In this document: piece by piece, positions 29,646 to 38,347 of the stretch
How the letters are laid out: each line of letters begins with the position of its first letter
Position numbering within the stretch: the stretch's first letter is position 1
From: Pseudomonas sp. WN033
GTDB taxonomy: Bacteria; Pseudomonadota; Gammaproteobacteria; Pseudomonadales; Pseudomonadaceae
Length of the DNA: 64,000 nt
Direction: 5' to 3'
Assembly (NCBI GenBank): GCA_002287035.1
Contig: NSKG01000001.1
Coordinates: 496,001 to 560,000, forward strand
The notes under the pieces: generated by a model
What the model was told of the DNA's origin: nothing
Database searches by the model: none
The model's input: only the letters and a program-made list of their open reading frames with translations
Made by a program: the position numbers and the translations under genes

Positions 29646-30410
29646 ATGACGTCAGAGCTGCAAACCGCCAAGCCCTGCAAAGCCTGCCAGGATCGCGAAC
29701 CACTGGGGTTCGAGTTTTCCATGGCCTTTCAGCCAATCATCAACCTGCATGATCAGACACTGTTCGCCTACGAAGCCCTGGTGCGAGGGACTGACGGTGC
29801 CGGAGCAGCCAGCATTCTGTCACAGGTCAACGCCGATAACCGCTACCAGTTCGACCAGTCCTGCCGAGTCAAGGCCGTGGAACTGGCAGCCCGGTTGAAT
29901 GCGCCCTGCCATATCAGCATCAATTTTCTGCCCAATGCGGTGTATCAGGCAGCCACCTGCATCCGCACCACCCTGGAAGCGGCACAACGCTTCAACTTCC
30001 CCACCAACCGCCTGATCTTTGAAATCACTGAAAATGAGCACCTGGTCGACAAGCAACACCTCAAGAGCATCATTGAGGAATATCGTCGCCAAGGCTTCAA
30101 GACAGCCATTGACGACTTTGGGGCCGGCTATTCCGGGCTCAACCTGCTGGCCGAATTCCAGCCGGACATCATCAAACTGGACATGGCCCTGATTCGCGAT
30201 ATCCACAAGGATCGGGTCCGCCAGGCCATTCTCGTCGGCATCCTTGGCTTTTGCCGCACGCTCGATATCGAAGTAATTGCCGAAGGTATTGAGACCGCAG
30301 AAGAACTCGCGTTCCTTCAGGACCAGGGTATTCAACTGTTTCAGGGCTATCTGTTTGCCCGTCCCGGCTTTGAACAACTTCCTGCGGTTACATGGCCACA
30401 ACCTGTATGA
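29646..30410 (+). CDS. Stand-alone EAL-domain c-di-GMP phosphodiesterase
   Basis: This is a 254-residue cytosolic protein made almost entirely of an EAL domain that would hydrolyse c-di-GMP to pGpG. The metal and catalytic motifs are all present: EALVRG, FEITENE, IDDFGAGYSGLNLL, IIKLDMALI and VIAEGIET. A short N-terminal extension carries a Cys pair, CKACQD, that could bind metal or respond to redox state. ATG 29646 has GGAAA upstream; an ATG 21 bp earlier is possible. The stop overlaps the next start as ATGA. Confidence 0.88.
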   Translation: MTSELQTAKPCKACQDREPLGFEFSMAFQPIINLHDQTLFAYEALVRGTDGAGAASILSQVNADNRYQFDQSCRVKAVELAARLNAPCHISINFLPNAVYQAATCIRTTLEAAQRFNFPTNRLIFEITENEHLVDKQHLKSIIEEYRRQGFKTAIDDFGAGYSGLNLLAEFQPDIIKLDMALIRDIHKDRVRQAILVGILGFCRTLDIEVIAEGIETAEELAFLQDQGIQLFQGYLFARPGFEQLPAVTWPQPV

Positions 30411-31852
30411 CCAGCAATGATAAAGCGGCGCAAAAGCGGCGCAAGGCCGAGCTGGAAAACCTGCGCGAAGAATTGCTAGAAGCCCAGTTCGAGCTGCGCA
30501 AGGCCAGCAAGGGGCCGATTCTGGTCCTGATTACCGGCAACGACTTTGCCGGCAAGGCCGAAGTCATCTACACCTTCTACGAATGGCTGGACCCACGCTT
30601 TCTGCACACTCGGGCGTTCGGCCTGCCACAAGGTATCGAGCGGCGTATGCCCTGGCTGTGGCGCTACTGGCGGACCTTGCCACCTACCGGCGAGCTGGCG
30701 TTCTACCTGGGTAGCTGGTACCACCAACCACTGATACGTCTGAGCCGGGGGCAGATCAGCCCCACTACCTTCAAGCGCCAGATGCAGGAGGTAACCGCCT
30801 TCGAACAATTGCTGATTGACGAAGGCACCACCCTGATCAAGCTGTGGTTGCAGTTGAGCGACAGCGATACCCGTAAGCGAGCCGACCCAGCCCTCAATCA
30901 GACCGTCGCCATGCGCGAATGGGGCGATTTCAGTGCCACCGACTATGAAAAGGTTCGCAGTGGCGCGCAGTATATGGAGGAACTGACCTCCACCACCGAA
31001 GCGCCCTGGATCCGCGTACCAAGCCAAGACCCTCAGGAACGCGATCTGCGCATCGGCCAGATCCTGCTCCAGGCGATCCGCCAGCAACTGACCAACCAAC
31101 CCAGCCAACGCCCGGTCTACGGCTGGACCGCCAGTCAGCATGACCGCCTGGCCGAACTGGACTACGGACTGAAGCAGGACAAAGAGCACTATCAACAGCA
31201 ACTCAGCGCATTGCAACAGCGCCTGCAGCAACTGGTCCAGCACCCCAAATTCGCCCGCCGTAGCCTGCTGCTGGTGTTTGAAGGCACCGATGCTGCCGGC
31301 AAGGGCGGCACCATCCGACGCATCACCCAGTGCCTGGACCCACGCAACCTGCGAGTCCATGGCACCCGGGCACCGACCGAAGAGGAGCGCAGGCTACCTT
31401 ACCTGTGGCGTTTCTGGCGGCGTATCCCGGCGCCGGGTAACGTGGTGATATTCGACCGCAGCTACTATGGCCGGGTACTGGTCGAACGAGTAGAAGGGTT
31501 TTGCAACGAATCTCAATGGCAGCGGGCCTACCGGGAGATCAACGACTTTGAGCGGCAACTGGCCGACAAAGGCACCCTGGTAATTAAATTCTGGCTGGCC
31601 ATCACTCAGGACGAACAGTTACAGCGCTTCCAGGCTCGCGAAGGTTCTCCGCTCAAACGCTACAAGCTGACCGATGAGGACTGGCGCAACCGCAAGCAAT
31701 GGCCAGCCTACGTCCAGGCCATGAATGACATGATCGAGCACACCTCGACGCAACAGGCCCCCTGGCACCTGATTCCGGCCGAAGACAAGCGCTACGCCCG
31801 CATCCAGGCCTTGAATATCGTCTGTGAACAGCTCGAAGCCGCCTTGAAATAA
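30407..31852 (+). CDS. pap: Polyphosphate:AMP phosphotransferase (two-domain PPK2)
   Basis: PAP transfers phosphate from polyphosphate to AMP to make ADP. The 481 residues hold two PPK2 domains in tandem. The first has a degraded P-loop (LVLITGNDFAGKAEVI). The second has the intact one (EGTDAAGKGGTIRR) plus the lid region DRSYYGRVLVERVEGF, so the second half is the likely active one. The start is taken at ATG 30407, whose ATGA overlap with the EAL stop suggests coupling. An in-frame ATG at 30392 also exists, and neither has a strong Shine-Dalgarno sequence. Confidence 0.92.
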   Translation: MTSNDKAAQKRRKAELENLREELLEAQFELRKASKGPILVLITGNDFAGKAEVIYTFYEWLDPRFLHTRAFGLPQGIERRMPWLWRYWRTLPPTGELAFYLGSWYHQPLIRLSRGQISPTTFKRQMQEVTAFEQLLIDEGTTLIKLWLQLSDSDTRKRADPALNQTVAMREWGDFSATDYEKVRSGAQYMEELTSTTEAPWIRVPSQDPQERDLRIGQILLQAIRQQLTNQPSQRPVYGWTASQHDRLAELDYGLKQDKEHYQQQLSALQQRLQQLVQHPKFARRSLLLVFEGTDAAGKGGTIRRITQCLDPRNLRVHGTRAPTEEERRLPYLWRFWRRIPAPGNVVIFDRSYYGRVLVERVEGFCNESQWQRAYREINDFERQLADKGTLVIKFWLAITQDEQLQRFQAREGSPLKRYKLTDEDWRNRKQWPAYVQAMNDMIEHTSTQQAPWHLIPAEDKRYARIQALNIVCEQLEAALK

Positions 31853-31923
31853 TTGGCAACAGATCCTGTGGTTAGCGGCTATGCTTGCAATACGCCACGG
31901 TGGCGCTGTAGAGGATGAGTCAG

Positions 31924-32337
31924 ATGAAATTACTGGAAGAATTCAAGGCTTTCGCGATGCGCGGCAATGTCGTCGACATGGCCGTGGGGATCATTATTGG
32001 TGCAGCCTTCGGCAAGGTAGTGTCCAGCTTTGTGTCCAACATCATCATGCCGCCGCTGGGGCTGCTGATCGGCGGTGTCGACTTTGCCGATCTGGCCGTT
32101 GTACTCAAGGAAGCCGAGGGTGAAGTGGCCGCAGTGACCCTGGGCTACGGCGCATTCATTCAGAGCATCGTCGACTTTCTGATTGTCGCCGCAGCGATCT
32201 TCGTCGCAATCAAGGTCATGAACAGCCTCAAACGCAAGGAAGAAGAGGCTCCGCCTGCCGCACCACCGGCCCCGAGCAATGAAGAAGTGCTGCTCGGCGA
32301 AATCCGTGACCTGCTCAAACAGCAAAAACAGGGCTGA
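31924..32337 (+). CDS. mscL: Large-conductance mechanosensitive channel MscL
   Basis: MscL opens under membrane tension to release solutes during hypo-osmotic shock. The start at ATG 31924, 8 nt after GAGGA, gives 137 residues, the usual pseudomonad length; the ATG 9 bp upstream would have its Shine-Dalgarno directly abutting. Two helices are clear ([20 protein letters not shown] and [20 protein letters not shown]). A charged, Pro/Ala-containing cytoplasmic helix ends the protein ([16 protein letters not shown]). A REP pair follows. Confidence 0.96.
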   Translation: MKLLEEFKAFAMRGNVVDMAVGIIIGAAFGKVVSSFVSNIIMPPLGLLIGGVDFADLAVVLKEAEGEVAAVTLGYGAFIQSIVDFLIVAAAIFVAIKVMNSLKRKEEEAPPAAPPAPSNEEVLLGEIRDLLKQQKQG

Positions 32338-32340
32338 GCC

Positions 32341-32415
32341 GTAGGAGCGCCCCGCGGGCGCGAATGGGCCTTGCAACCATCCGTCACCCGCTTCGCCCCC
32401 GCAGGCCGCTCCTAC
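32341..32415. repeat. Inverted REP pair (REPIN-like) after mscL
   Basis: Two 24-bp REP units face each other: GTAGGAGCG...GCGCGAA at 32341-32364 and its near reverse complement TTCGCCCCC...CGCTCCTAC at 32392-32415. A 27-bp spacer separates them. This is the typical Pseudomonas REP sequence. It lies 3 bp after the mscL stop and would fold into a long hairpin. Confidence 0.85.
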
Positions 32416-32488
32416 CAAACCTGTGCCCTCCAGCCAATGGCCTGCCGCCCTGTTATACTGCCGGCCCGATTGAGCAGCGACAGCGGCC

Positions 32489-33616
32489 ATGCAGACCTGT
32501 GACACCCCATTCGGCGCCCTGACACTGGGGCGCTATCCACCCACCCGCAACCCGACCCTGCAGGCGTTCGATGCTGCCGACCAGTACCTGTTGCAGCGTC
32601 TGCACGAAGATGGCCTGGGTGAGCAGCCAATACTTGTCATCAACGACGCTTTCGGCGCATTGGCTGTGGCGCTGGCCAAAGCCGGTCACCGCGTTCACAG
32701 CTGGGGCGATTCCTGGCTGGCCCAACGGGCCATGCAGGACAACCTCCATGCCAATGGCCTTGACGCTGACTGCGTGCAGTTCATCGACAGCCAAAGCCTG
32801 CTACCAGAGCGTTACCAACAGGTGTTCCTGCGCATCCCCAAGAGCCTGAGTCTGCTGGAGTCGCAACTGCGTCACCTGCACAGTCGACTCCAGCCCCAGG
32901 CTCTGGTGCTGGCCGGCGCCATGATCAAGCACCTGCCGCCCAGCGCCGGTGACTTGTTGGCCCGCTACATCGGTCCCTACCAAGCCTCGTTGGCCTGGAA
33001 GAAGGCCCGGCTGCTATGTGTCCGGGCCCAGACCGATCTCCACCCGCCAGTCAACGAACTCAACAGCCATTACCCGTTGCCCGACACGGCGCTACAGTTG
33101 CACAACCTGCCTGGGGTGTTTTCCCGCAACCAGCTTGATATCGGCACCCGGGTGCTGCTGCCCTGCATTCCCCGGGATCTGGGCAACGCCCGGGTCGTTG
33201 ACCTGGGTTGTGGCAACGGCGCACTGGGGTTATTCGCGGCCTGGCACAACCCGGAAATTCAGCCAACCTTCATCGATGAGTCCTACGCCGCCGTAGCCTC
33301 GGCCCGGCGAAACTTTCAACAGGGCTTTGCCGGTCGTTCAGCGCAGTTTCTGGTCAGCGACGGCTTGACCGAAGTCGACCCGGCCAGTGCCGAGCTGATC
33401 CTGTGCAACCCACCTTTCCATCAACAGCAGGTAATCGGCGATGAAATCGCTCTGCGCCTGTTCAAACAAAGCCGTCAGGTCCTGGCACCAGGCGGTAGTT
33501 TATTGGTGGTCGGCAACCGGCACCTGGGTTATCACGTCAAACTCAAGCGTTTTTTCCAACGGGTCGAACAGCTCGGCTCCAATGCCAAGTTCGTGGTTTG
33601 GCGCGCCTGGCGCTGA
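32489..33616 (+). CDS. rlmG: 23S rRNA (guanine(1835)-N2)-methyltransferase RlmG
   Basis: This SAM-dependent enzyme methylates G1835 of 23S rRNA. The 375 residues form two MTase-like halves, as in the RlmG/RsmC family: an inactive N-terminal half, and a C-terminal half with the SAM motif VVDLGCGNGALGLFAA and the catalytic NPPFHQQ near 306. RsmC also has this plan, but the length and the N-terminal TPFGALTLGRYP fit RlmG better. Confidence 0.85.
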   Translation: MQTCDTPFGALTLGRYPPTRNPTLQAFDAADQYLLQRLHEDGLGEQPILVINDAFGALAVALAKAGHRVHSWGDSWLAQRAMQDNLHANGLDADCVQFIDSQSLLPERYQQVFLRIPKSLSLLESQLRHLHSRLQPQALVLAGAMIKHLPPSAGDLLARYIGPYQASLAWKKARLLCVRAQTDLHPPVNELNSHYPLPDTALQLHNLPGVFSRNQLDIGTRVLLPCIPRDLGNARVVDLGCGNGALGLFAAWHNPEIQPTFIDESYAAVASARRNFQQGFAGRSAQFLVSDGLTEVDPASAELILCNPPFHQQQVIGDEIALRLFKQSRQVLAPGGSLLVVGNRHLGYHVKLKRFFQRVEQLGSNAKFVVWRAWR

Positions 33617-33682
33617 GCCACTCACCAGACCACAGCCACCCCAGGTGACAACAAGCAGTGCACAGATACCCCCTGATCGCTT

Positions 33683-33720
33683 TCCACAGAAGTTGTGGAT
33701 AACTCTGTGCGAAAGGTTGG
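33683..33720. repeat. DnaA-box repeat copy 1
   Basis: It contains TGTGGATAA (33694-33702), the complement of the perfect DnaA box TTATCCACA, inside the shared core TGTGGATAACTCTGTG, and ends with GAAAGGTTGG. An upstream TCCACA forms a dyad with TGTGGA across 5 bp. Confidence 0.8.
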
Positions 33721-34110
33721 TACATCTGCTCGCAAGCCTGCATTACAGGGTCACCAACCGAATCGATCAAAAACCACCCAACCGCCAGAAATCTCTGCCC
33801 GGGTAATCACTCCAGGTCCATTCCTGTCACTCAAGGCAGCCTCTCGCTGCACAACCGTGCAGAGCCCACCGGGTTCTGGCCCTGTTTCGGTGCAGAACGC
33901 CGCAAAACCATAAAAGACTAATACTTTCATACTATTAACAAGAAGCTAGCGGGACCGGGTTGCGTTGAGCGGAACCGTCAGAAAAAGCCCCCAGTCCGAC
34001 CCATCACACCGTCAGACGCTTGGCGCAGCAACGCCACCGGCCTTGCGCTCACGGGTCGCACATGCAGGTTATTGACAGCGATCAAGGTGGCTGTTAAGCC
34101 AAGCCAGGCA

Positions 34111-34148
34111 TCCACACAATCTGTGGATAACTCTGTGTGAAAGGTTGG
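34111..34148. repeat. DnaA-box repeat copy 2
   Basis: This is a direct repeat of 33683-33720 with four mismatches in 38 bp. The perfect DnaA box is at 34122-34130 (TGTGGATAA), and the TCCACA-N5-TGTGGA dyad is kept. Confidence 0.8.
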
Positions 34149-34188
34149 GAAAGACCGTGCCGGCCCAGTCCCGGCAAGGGAGCAGGCC

Positions 34189-34209
34189 GGCTGATCAAAG
34201 GCTGATCAA
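34189..34209. repeat. Tandem 10-mer at the end of the Lon-like gene
   Basis: GGCTGATCAA occurs twice, 1 bp apart, across the stop codon of the Lon-like protease gene. It may be a recent small duplication and has no known role. Confidence 0.5.
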
Positions 34210-36635
34210 GTCTGACTGTCGGGTTTTGCTTCGTCATCCTCGGGCTTAACCTCCTCCCGATCACGCTCGGCAATTTCGCGCAAGCGTTCGACCACCAGGG
34301 CATTGACCGAGTCATCCGGGAAGTTGCCCTCCGGGTCCAGTTCACCAACCGGTTGGCCGGACAGCAGCGCCATGGCCTGATCGACATGGCTGACTGCGTA
34401 GATCGAAAACTGGCCTGCCCTGACCGCATCCAGCACGCTCTGGTCGAGCATCAGGTTGGGCACGTTGGAGCGCGGAATGATTGCCCCCTGAGAACCGGTC
34501 AGGCCACGCGCCTGACACAGCCGGAAGAAACCTTCGATCTTCTCGTTGACCCCACCCACCGCCTGCACCTCGCCAAACTGGTTGATCGAGCCGGTAATAG
34601 CGAAACCCTGCTTCAGCGGCGTACGCGACAAGGCCGAAATCAGCGCGCAGACCTCGCCGAGCGAGGCACTGTCACCATCGACATAACCGTACGACTGCTC
34701 CAGCGCGATACTGGCCGAGATTTCCAGCGGAAACTGCTGGGCATAGCGGCTGCCAAGAAAGCCAGTCAGGATCATCACCCCCTTGGAGTGAATCGGCTGG
34801 CCCAGGCTGACCTCACGCTCGATATCGACAATCCCGCTGCTGCCGGGATAGACCGTAGCACTGATCCGGGCTGGCACCCCGAAAACCGAGTCACCGACCT
34901 CCAGCACGGTCAGCCCATTGCACTTGCCCACCGCCGCACCATCAGTGTCGATCAGAATCACCCCGGATAGCATGTCTTCGCGAATCCGTGCGCTGACGCG
35001 GCCGGTTCGGGTTTCCTTGGCTCGCAGCGCCCGCTCGATATGTGCGATGTCGGTAATCGGATCGCTGGCCAACTGACGAATGAAATCAGCCTCGGCGACC
35101 AGTTGGAAAATATCACTGATCCGCGCCGACAGGCGGTGCTGATGCTCGGCCAGCCGGGCACTATAGGTCAGTACCCGGGCCACCGCAGCAGCGGTCAATG
35201 GCGCCAACCCCTCTTCCGAAGTCCGGGTCTTGAGCAACTGCGCCATACCCTCGATGCTATCCGGAGTACGTGGCAGGTCCTCGTCGAAATCGACCAGCAC
35301 CCGGAACATCTCCTGAAAATCCGGATCCAGATCCTGCAAGGTGTAGTACACCTGGCGCGAACCGATGAGCACCACCTTAACGTTCAGTGGTATCACTTCC
35401 GGGGTCAAAGTCACCGTGGTCAAACGACCCAGTTCAGCCCAAGGCGATTCGGTCTTGAGTTCACGTGAATGCAGCGCCCGCTTGAGCGCTTCCCAGACAA
35501 AGGGCTCGCTCAACAAGCGTTCGGCTTCCAGGACCAGATAACCGCCATTGGCCCGGTGCAAGGCGCCAGGGCGGATATGCCGGTAACTGGTGACCAGCGC
35601 GCCCTGCTCCGAGCTGTATTCAATTCGCCCGAACAGGTTGTCATAGGAAGGGTGCGGCTCCTGCACAACCGGCGCGCCGCCGGTATTGTGATGGCCAACC
35701 ACCAGGCTCGGGCAATACTGCTCGGTCAGCAGTACTTTCTTGAAGGCTTCCGGGCGTGGCTCAAGCCCACGCTCCTCAACCAACTGATCGATCACAGTCT
35801 TGAGCAGGTTCTGACGCATCGCCTGCAGATAGTTACAGACCGCCTGATTGCCGCAGTAACTCTCCAGCAGCGGTTCAAGCAATGGTTGAATGGCCTCGGT
35901 GATGGTCTGCTCGTTGAGCTCACGCAACTGGTTGCTGGACTCACGCTTCCACTGCGGCAGATTAGACAAGCCTTCGTTTAGCACCTCCTCCAGGCTGGCG
36001 ATATCCTCATGGAAACGCTCGCGCTCGGCTTCAGGCAACTGGGCAAAATCGGCCTCATCGAGCGCCTTGCCATCCTTCATCGGGGTAAAGGCAATGTTCT
36101 GTGCATCGCGGTAAATGGCGATGCTCTTTTCCAGCGCCTGGCGCTCGACCGAATCAATCGCCCGGTCATAGCGCTGATTGAAGGCCCGGTCGATAGTGTT
36201 CTTTTTCTGCTGATAGGCCGGGTGCTCAAACACCGCCGGAAAGGTCGCCAAAAGGTTATCGATCAGTTTTTCAATATCGCTGATCAGTGCCCCGGCGGTG
36301 CCTGGCGACAGACTCAGGGAGCAGGGTTCACGCGGCTCATCGAAGTTGTTGACATAGACATAATCTTGCGGCGTCACCTGACGTTTGGCCTCAGCCTTCA
36401 GATAACGCATCACATAAGAAAACCGCCCGGTTCCAGGCTCCCCCATGACAAAAACGTTGTATCCAGGGCGGTGCATGGCCACCCCAAACTGCAACGCCTC
36501 GACCGCCCGCTCCTGGCCGAGAATGCCACGAAACGGGTCAAGATCATCAGTGCTGGAAAAACCCAGATTGTCCAGGTCAATGGGGGCGGTCAATTGTTCG
36601 GGGGGCAGGCGTAACGCGTCAACGTCGATGGTCAT
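34206..36635 (-). CDS. Lon-like ATP-dependent protease (AAA_32/Lon S16, AsrA type)
   Basis: This is an 809-residue cytosolic protease of the proteobacterial Lon-related group to which P. aeruginosa AsrA belongs. An N-terminal ATPase part carries a degenerate P-loop (FVMGEPGTGRFSYV, Arg in place of the usual Lys-Ser/Thr). A long helical insert precedes the C-terminal S16 protease domain with catalytic Ser in GDSASLGEVCALI (near 654) and Lys in VGGVNEKIEGFF (near 697). The start is ATG 36635, with AAGGA 6 nt upstream; a TTG one codon earlier is unlikely. Which of several paralogues it is cannot be settled here. Confidence 0.9.
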   Translation of the reverse strand: MTIDVDALRLPPEQLTAPIDLDNLGFSSTDDLDPFRGILGQERAVEALQFGVAMHRPGYNVFVMGEPGTGRFSYVMRYLKAEAKRQVTPQDYVYVNNFDEPREPCSLSLSPGTAGALISDIEKLIDNLLATFPAVFEHPAYQQKKNTIDRAFNQRYDRAIDSVERQALEKSIAIYRDAQNIAFTPMKDGKALDEADFAQLPEAERERFHEDIASLEEVLNEGLSNLPQWKRESSNQLRELNEQTITEAIQPLLEPLLESYCGNQAVCNYLQAMRQNLLKTVIDQLVEERGLEPRPEAFKKVLLTEQYCPSLVVGHHNTGGAPVVQEPHPSYDNLFGRIEYSSEQGALVTSYRHIRPGALHRANGGYLVLEAERLLSEPFVWEALKRALHSRELKTESPWAELGRLTTVTLTPEVIPLNVKVVLIGSRQVYYTLQDLDPDFQEMFRVLVDFDEDLPRTPDSIEGMAQLLKTRTSEEGLAPLTAAAVARVLTYSARLAEHQHRLSARISDIFQLVAEADFIRQLASDPITDIAHIERALRAKETRTGRVSARIREDMLSGVILIDTDGAAVGKCNGLTVLEVGDSVFGVPARISATVYPGSSGIVDIEREVSLGQPIHSKGVMILTGFLGSRYAQQFPLEISASIALEQSYGYVDGDSASLGEVCALISALSRTPLKQGFAITGSINQFGEVQAVGGVNEKIEGFFRLCQARGLTGSQGAIIPRSNVPNLMLDQSVLDAVRAGQFSIYAVSHVDQAMALLSGQPVGELDPEGNFPDDSVNALVVERLREIAERDREEVKPEDDEAKPDSQT

Positions 36636-36780
36636 CAAACATCCTTGGCATGAAATCTAGGCACTGATCGGCATTGTTGCCCCAGCGAGGTGGAACTGAC
36701 AAGCACCAGCAACCTGGCAAAGCCTCAATTCCTACACTAGAGTCAGTGCCGGGGAAAATAACAATACAAGGTTGTAAGCG

Positions 36781-38343
36781 ATGTCATTAACCACCCGGGA
36801 GTATCTCAACCACGACGCCACCGCCCTGGCAGAGCGCATCGCCCACCGCGAAATCAGCGCTAGCGAATTACTCGACCTGACCCTGGAGCGCTGCCAACGG
36901 CTCAATCCACAACTTAACGCCATCTGTCAGCCAATGTTCGAGATTGCCCGCCAGCGCCTGAGCGAACCCCTTAATGGCCCGCTGGCCGGAGTGCCGATCC
37001 TGATCAAGGATGCTGTGCAGGACTACGCTGGCCTGCCGACCGGCAATGGCAGCAAGGTGTTCAGCCGTATCCCGCAGCGCAAGCACTCGCATATCGTCCA
37101 GCGCCTGCTTGAGGCCGGCGCGGTGATTATCGGCAAAACCAATACCCCCGAGCTGGCCTTAAAGGGTGTCACCGACCCAGCCCTATTCGGCACCACCCGT
37201 AACCCCTGGAACCCGGCCCACACCCCGGGCGGCTCCAGTGGCGGCTCAGCCGCAGCAGTGGCAGCCGGCCTGGTACCCATGGCTGGCGCCAACGATGGCG
37301 GCGGTTCGATTCGTATTCCTGCTGCCTGCTGCGGGTTGTTCGGTCTGCGCCCGTCACGCGGGCTGATCTCGGTCGGCCCGGGAGCGGCGGAAATCTGGGA
37401 AGGCGCCTCCAGTGACGGGGTACTGACCCGCAGCGTTCGCGACACGGCGCTGGCGCTGGATATTCTCGCCGGCAGTAACCCCGGCGACCCGCTGCGCACG
37501 GCCTTGCCGGAGCACAGCTACCGAAGCCTGGCCCAACAGGAGCCCGGCCAACTGCGCATCGGCTTCAGCACCCGTTCACCGCTTGGCACACCAGTTCATC
37601 CCGAGGCAGTCAAGGCCGTTGAGCATGCGGTCAAATTACTGCAGGCGCTGGGTCACGAGGTAGTCGAAGCGGCGCCGGACCATGACGGCCGGCTGCTGGC
37701 TCGCTGTTATCTGAATCTGTATTTCGGCCAGGTCGCCGCGACCCTGGACGAGGCTCGGGCGATGGGCGCCCGCGACGATGAGTTTGAACTGCTGACCCGC
37801 ACGCTGGCGGCCTTTGGCCGGGTCATGAGCAGTGCCGAGTATGTACGCAGCCATCGCCAGTGGAACAGCTTCAGCCAGGCCCTGGGGTTATTCCACCAGC
37901 AGCACGACCTGTACCTCACACCAACCCTGGCCCACCCACCCATTCGCCACGAACAGGGCCAGCTACCGGCAGCGCAGGCGCGAGTACTGGAGCTGCTGCT
38001 GGCCACCGGACTGCTGCCAATGCTGGCGCGCTGGGGGGTACTGGAAAACATGGTCAACGATATGGCCCGCAAGAATCTAACCTACGTGCCCTTCACCCAG
38101 TTGGCCAACCTGACCGGCACCCCAGCCATGAGCGTACCACTGTACTGGACCGCCGACGGTCTGCCGCTTGGCGTACAGTTCGGCGGGCCACCCGGCAGTG
38201 AACCTCGCTTGCTGCAGCTGGCCCGACAACTGGAGCAGGCTCAGCCGTGGGCCGAGCGCTGGCCAGCGATGGTGCAGCAGGATCTGGGACGCGCTGGCAG
38301 CTCCGCGCCGCAAGTCCGCAAGGCGGTGCCTTGCAAGGCCTGA
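36781..38343 (+). CDS. Amidase signature family hydrolase
   Basis: This is a 520-residue serine amidase with the complete Ser-Ser-Lys triad: Lys76 in VPILIKDAVQ, the cis-Ser in HTPGGSSGGSAAAVAAG (near 151) and the nucleophile in NDGGGSIRIPAACCGLFG (near 176). There is no signal peptide. The neighbours (a Lon-like protease and a HemD-like gene) do not reveal the substrate. GatA is unlikely because gatB/gatC are absent and the length and C-terminus differ. AAGG lies 9 nt before the start. Confidence 0.9.
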   Translation: MSLTTREYLNHDATALAERIAHREISASELLDLTLERCQRLNPQLNAICQPMFEIARQRLSEPLNGPLAGVPILIKDAVQDYAGLPTGNGSKVFSRIPQRKHSHIVQRLLEAGAVIIGKTNTPELALKGVTDPALFGTTRNPWNPAHTPGGSSGGSAAAVAAGLVPMAGANDGGGSIRIPAACCGLFGLRPSRGLISVGPGAAEIWEGASSDGVLTRSVRDTALALDILAGSNPGDPLRTALPEHSYRSLAQQEPGQLRIGFSTRSPLGTPVHPEAVKAVEHAVKLLQALGHEVVEAAPDHDGRLLARCYLNLYFGQVAATLDEARAMGARDDEFELLTRTLAAFGRVMSSAEYVRSHRQWNSFSQALGLFHQQHDLYLTPTLAHPPIRHEQGQLPAAQARVLELLLATGLLPMLARWGVLENMVNDMARKNLTYVPFTQLANLTGTPAMSVPLYWTADGLPLGVQFGGPPGSEPRLLQLARQLEQAQPWAERWPAMVQQDLGRAGSSAPQVRKAVPCKA

Positions 38344-38347
38344 ATGG

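Larger units (their letters stand above)
33617..34205. other. 589-bp intergenic region with two DnaA-box repeats
   Basis: No convincing gene is seen. It separates rlmG from the convergent Lon-like gene. It contains two 38-bp near-identical repeats with perfect DnaA boxes (33683-33720, 34111-34148), an AT-rich stretch at about 33906-33945, a promoter-like TTGACA at 34072 followed 16 bp later by TTAAGC, and a GCCGGCC/GGCCGGC inverted repeat near 34159-34191 close to the Lon-like stop. Confidence 0.7.

Noticed and set aside
33695-33913. Small open frames in the rlmG-lon intergenic region
   Set aside because: No ribosome binding site, no hydrophobic or conserved pattern, and they run through the DnaA-box repeat.
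33617-34205. Chromosomal replication origin oriC
   Set aside because: Only two DnaA boxes are present, and none of the usual neighbours (dnaA, dnaN, rpmH, rnpA, gyrB) lies in the window.
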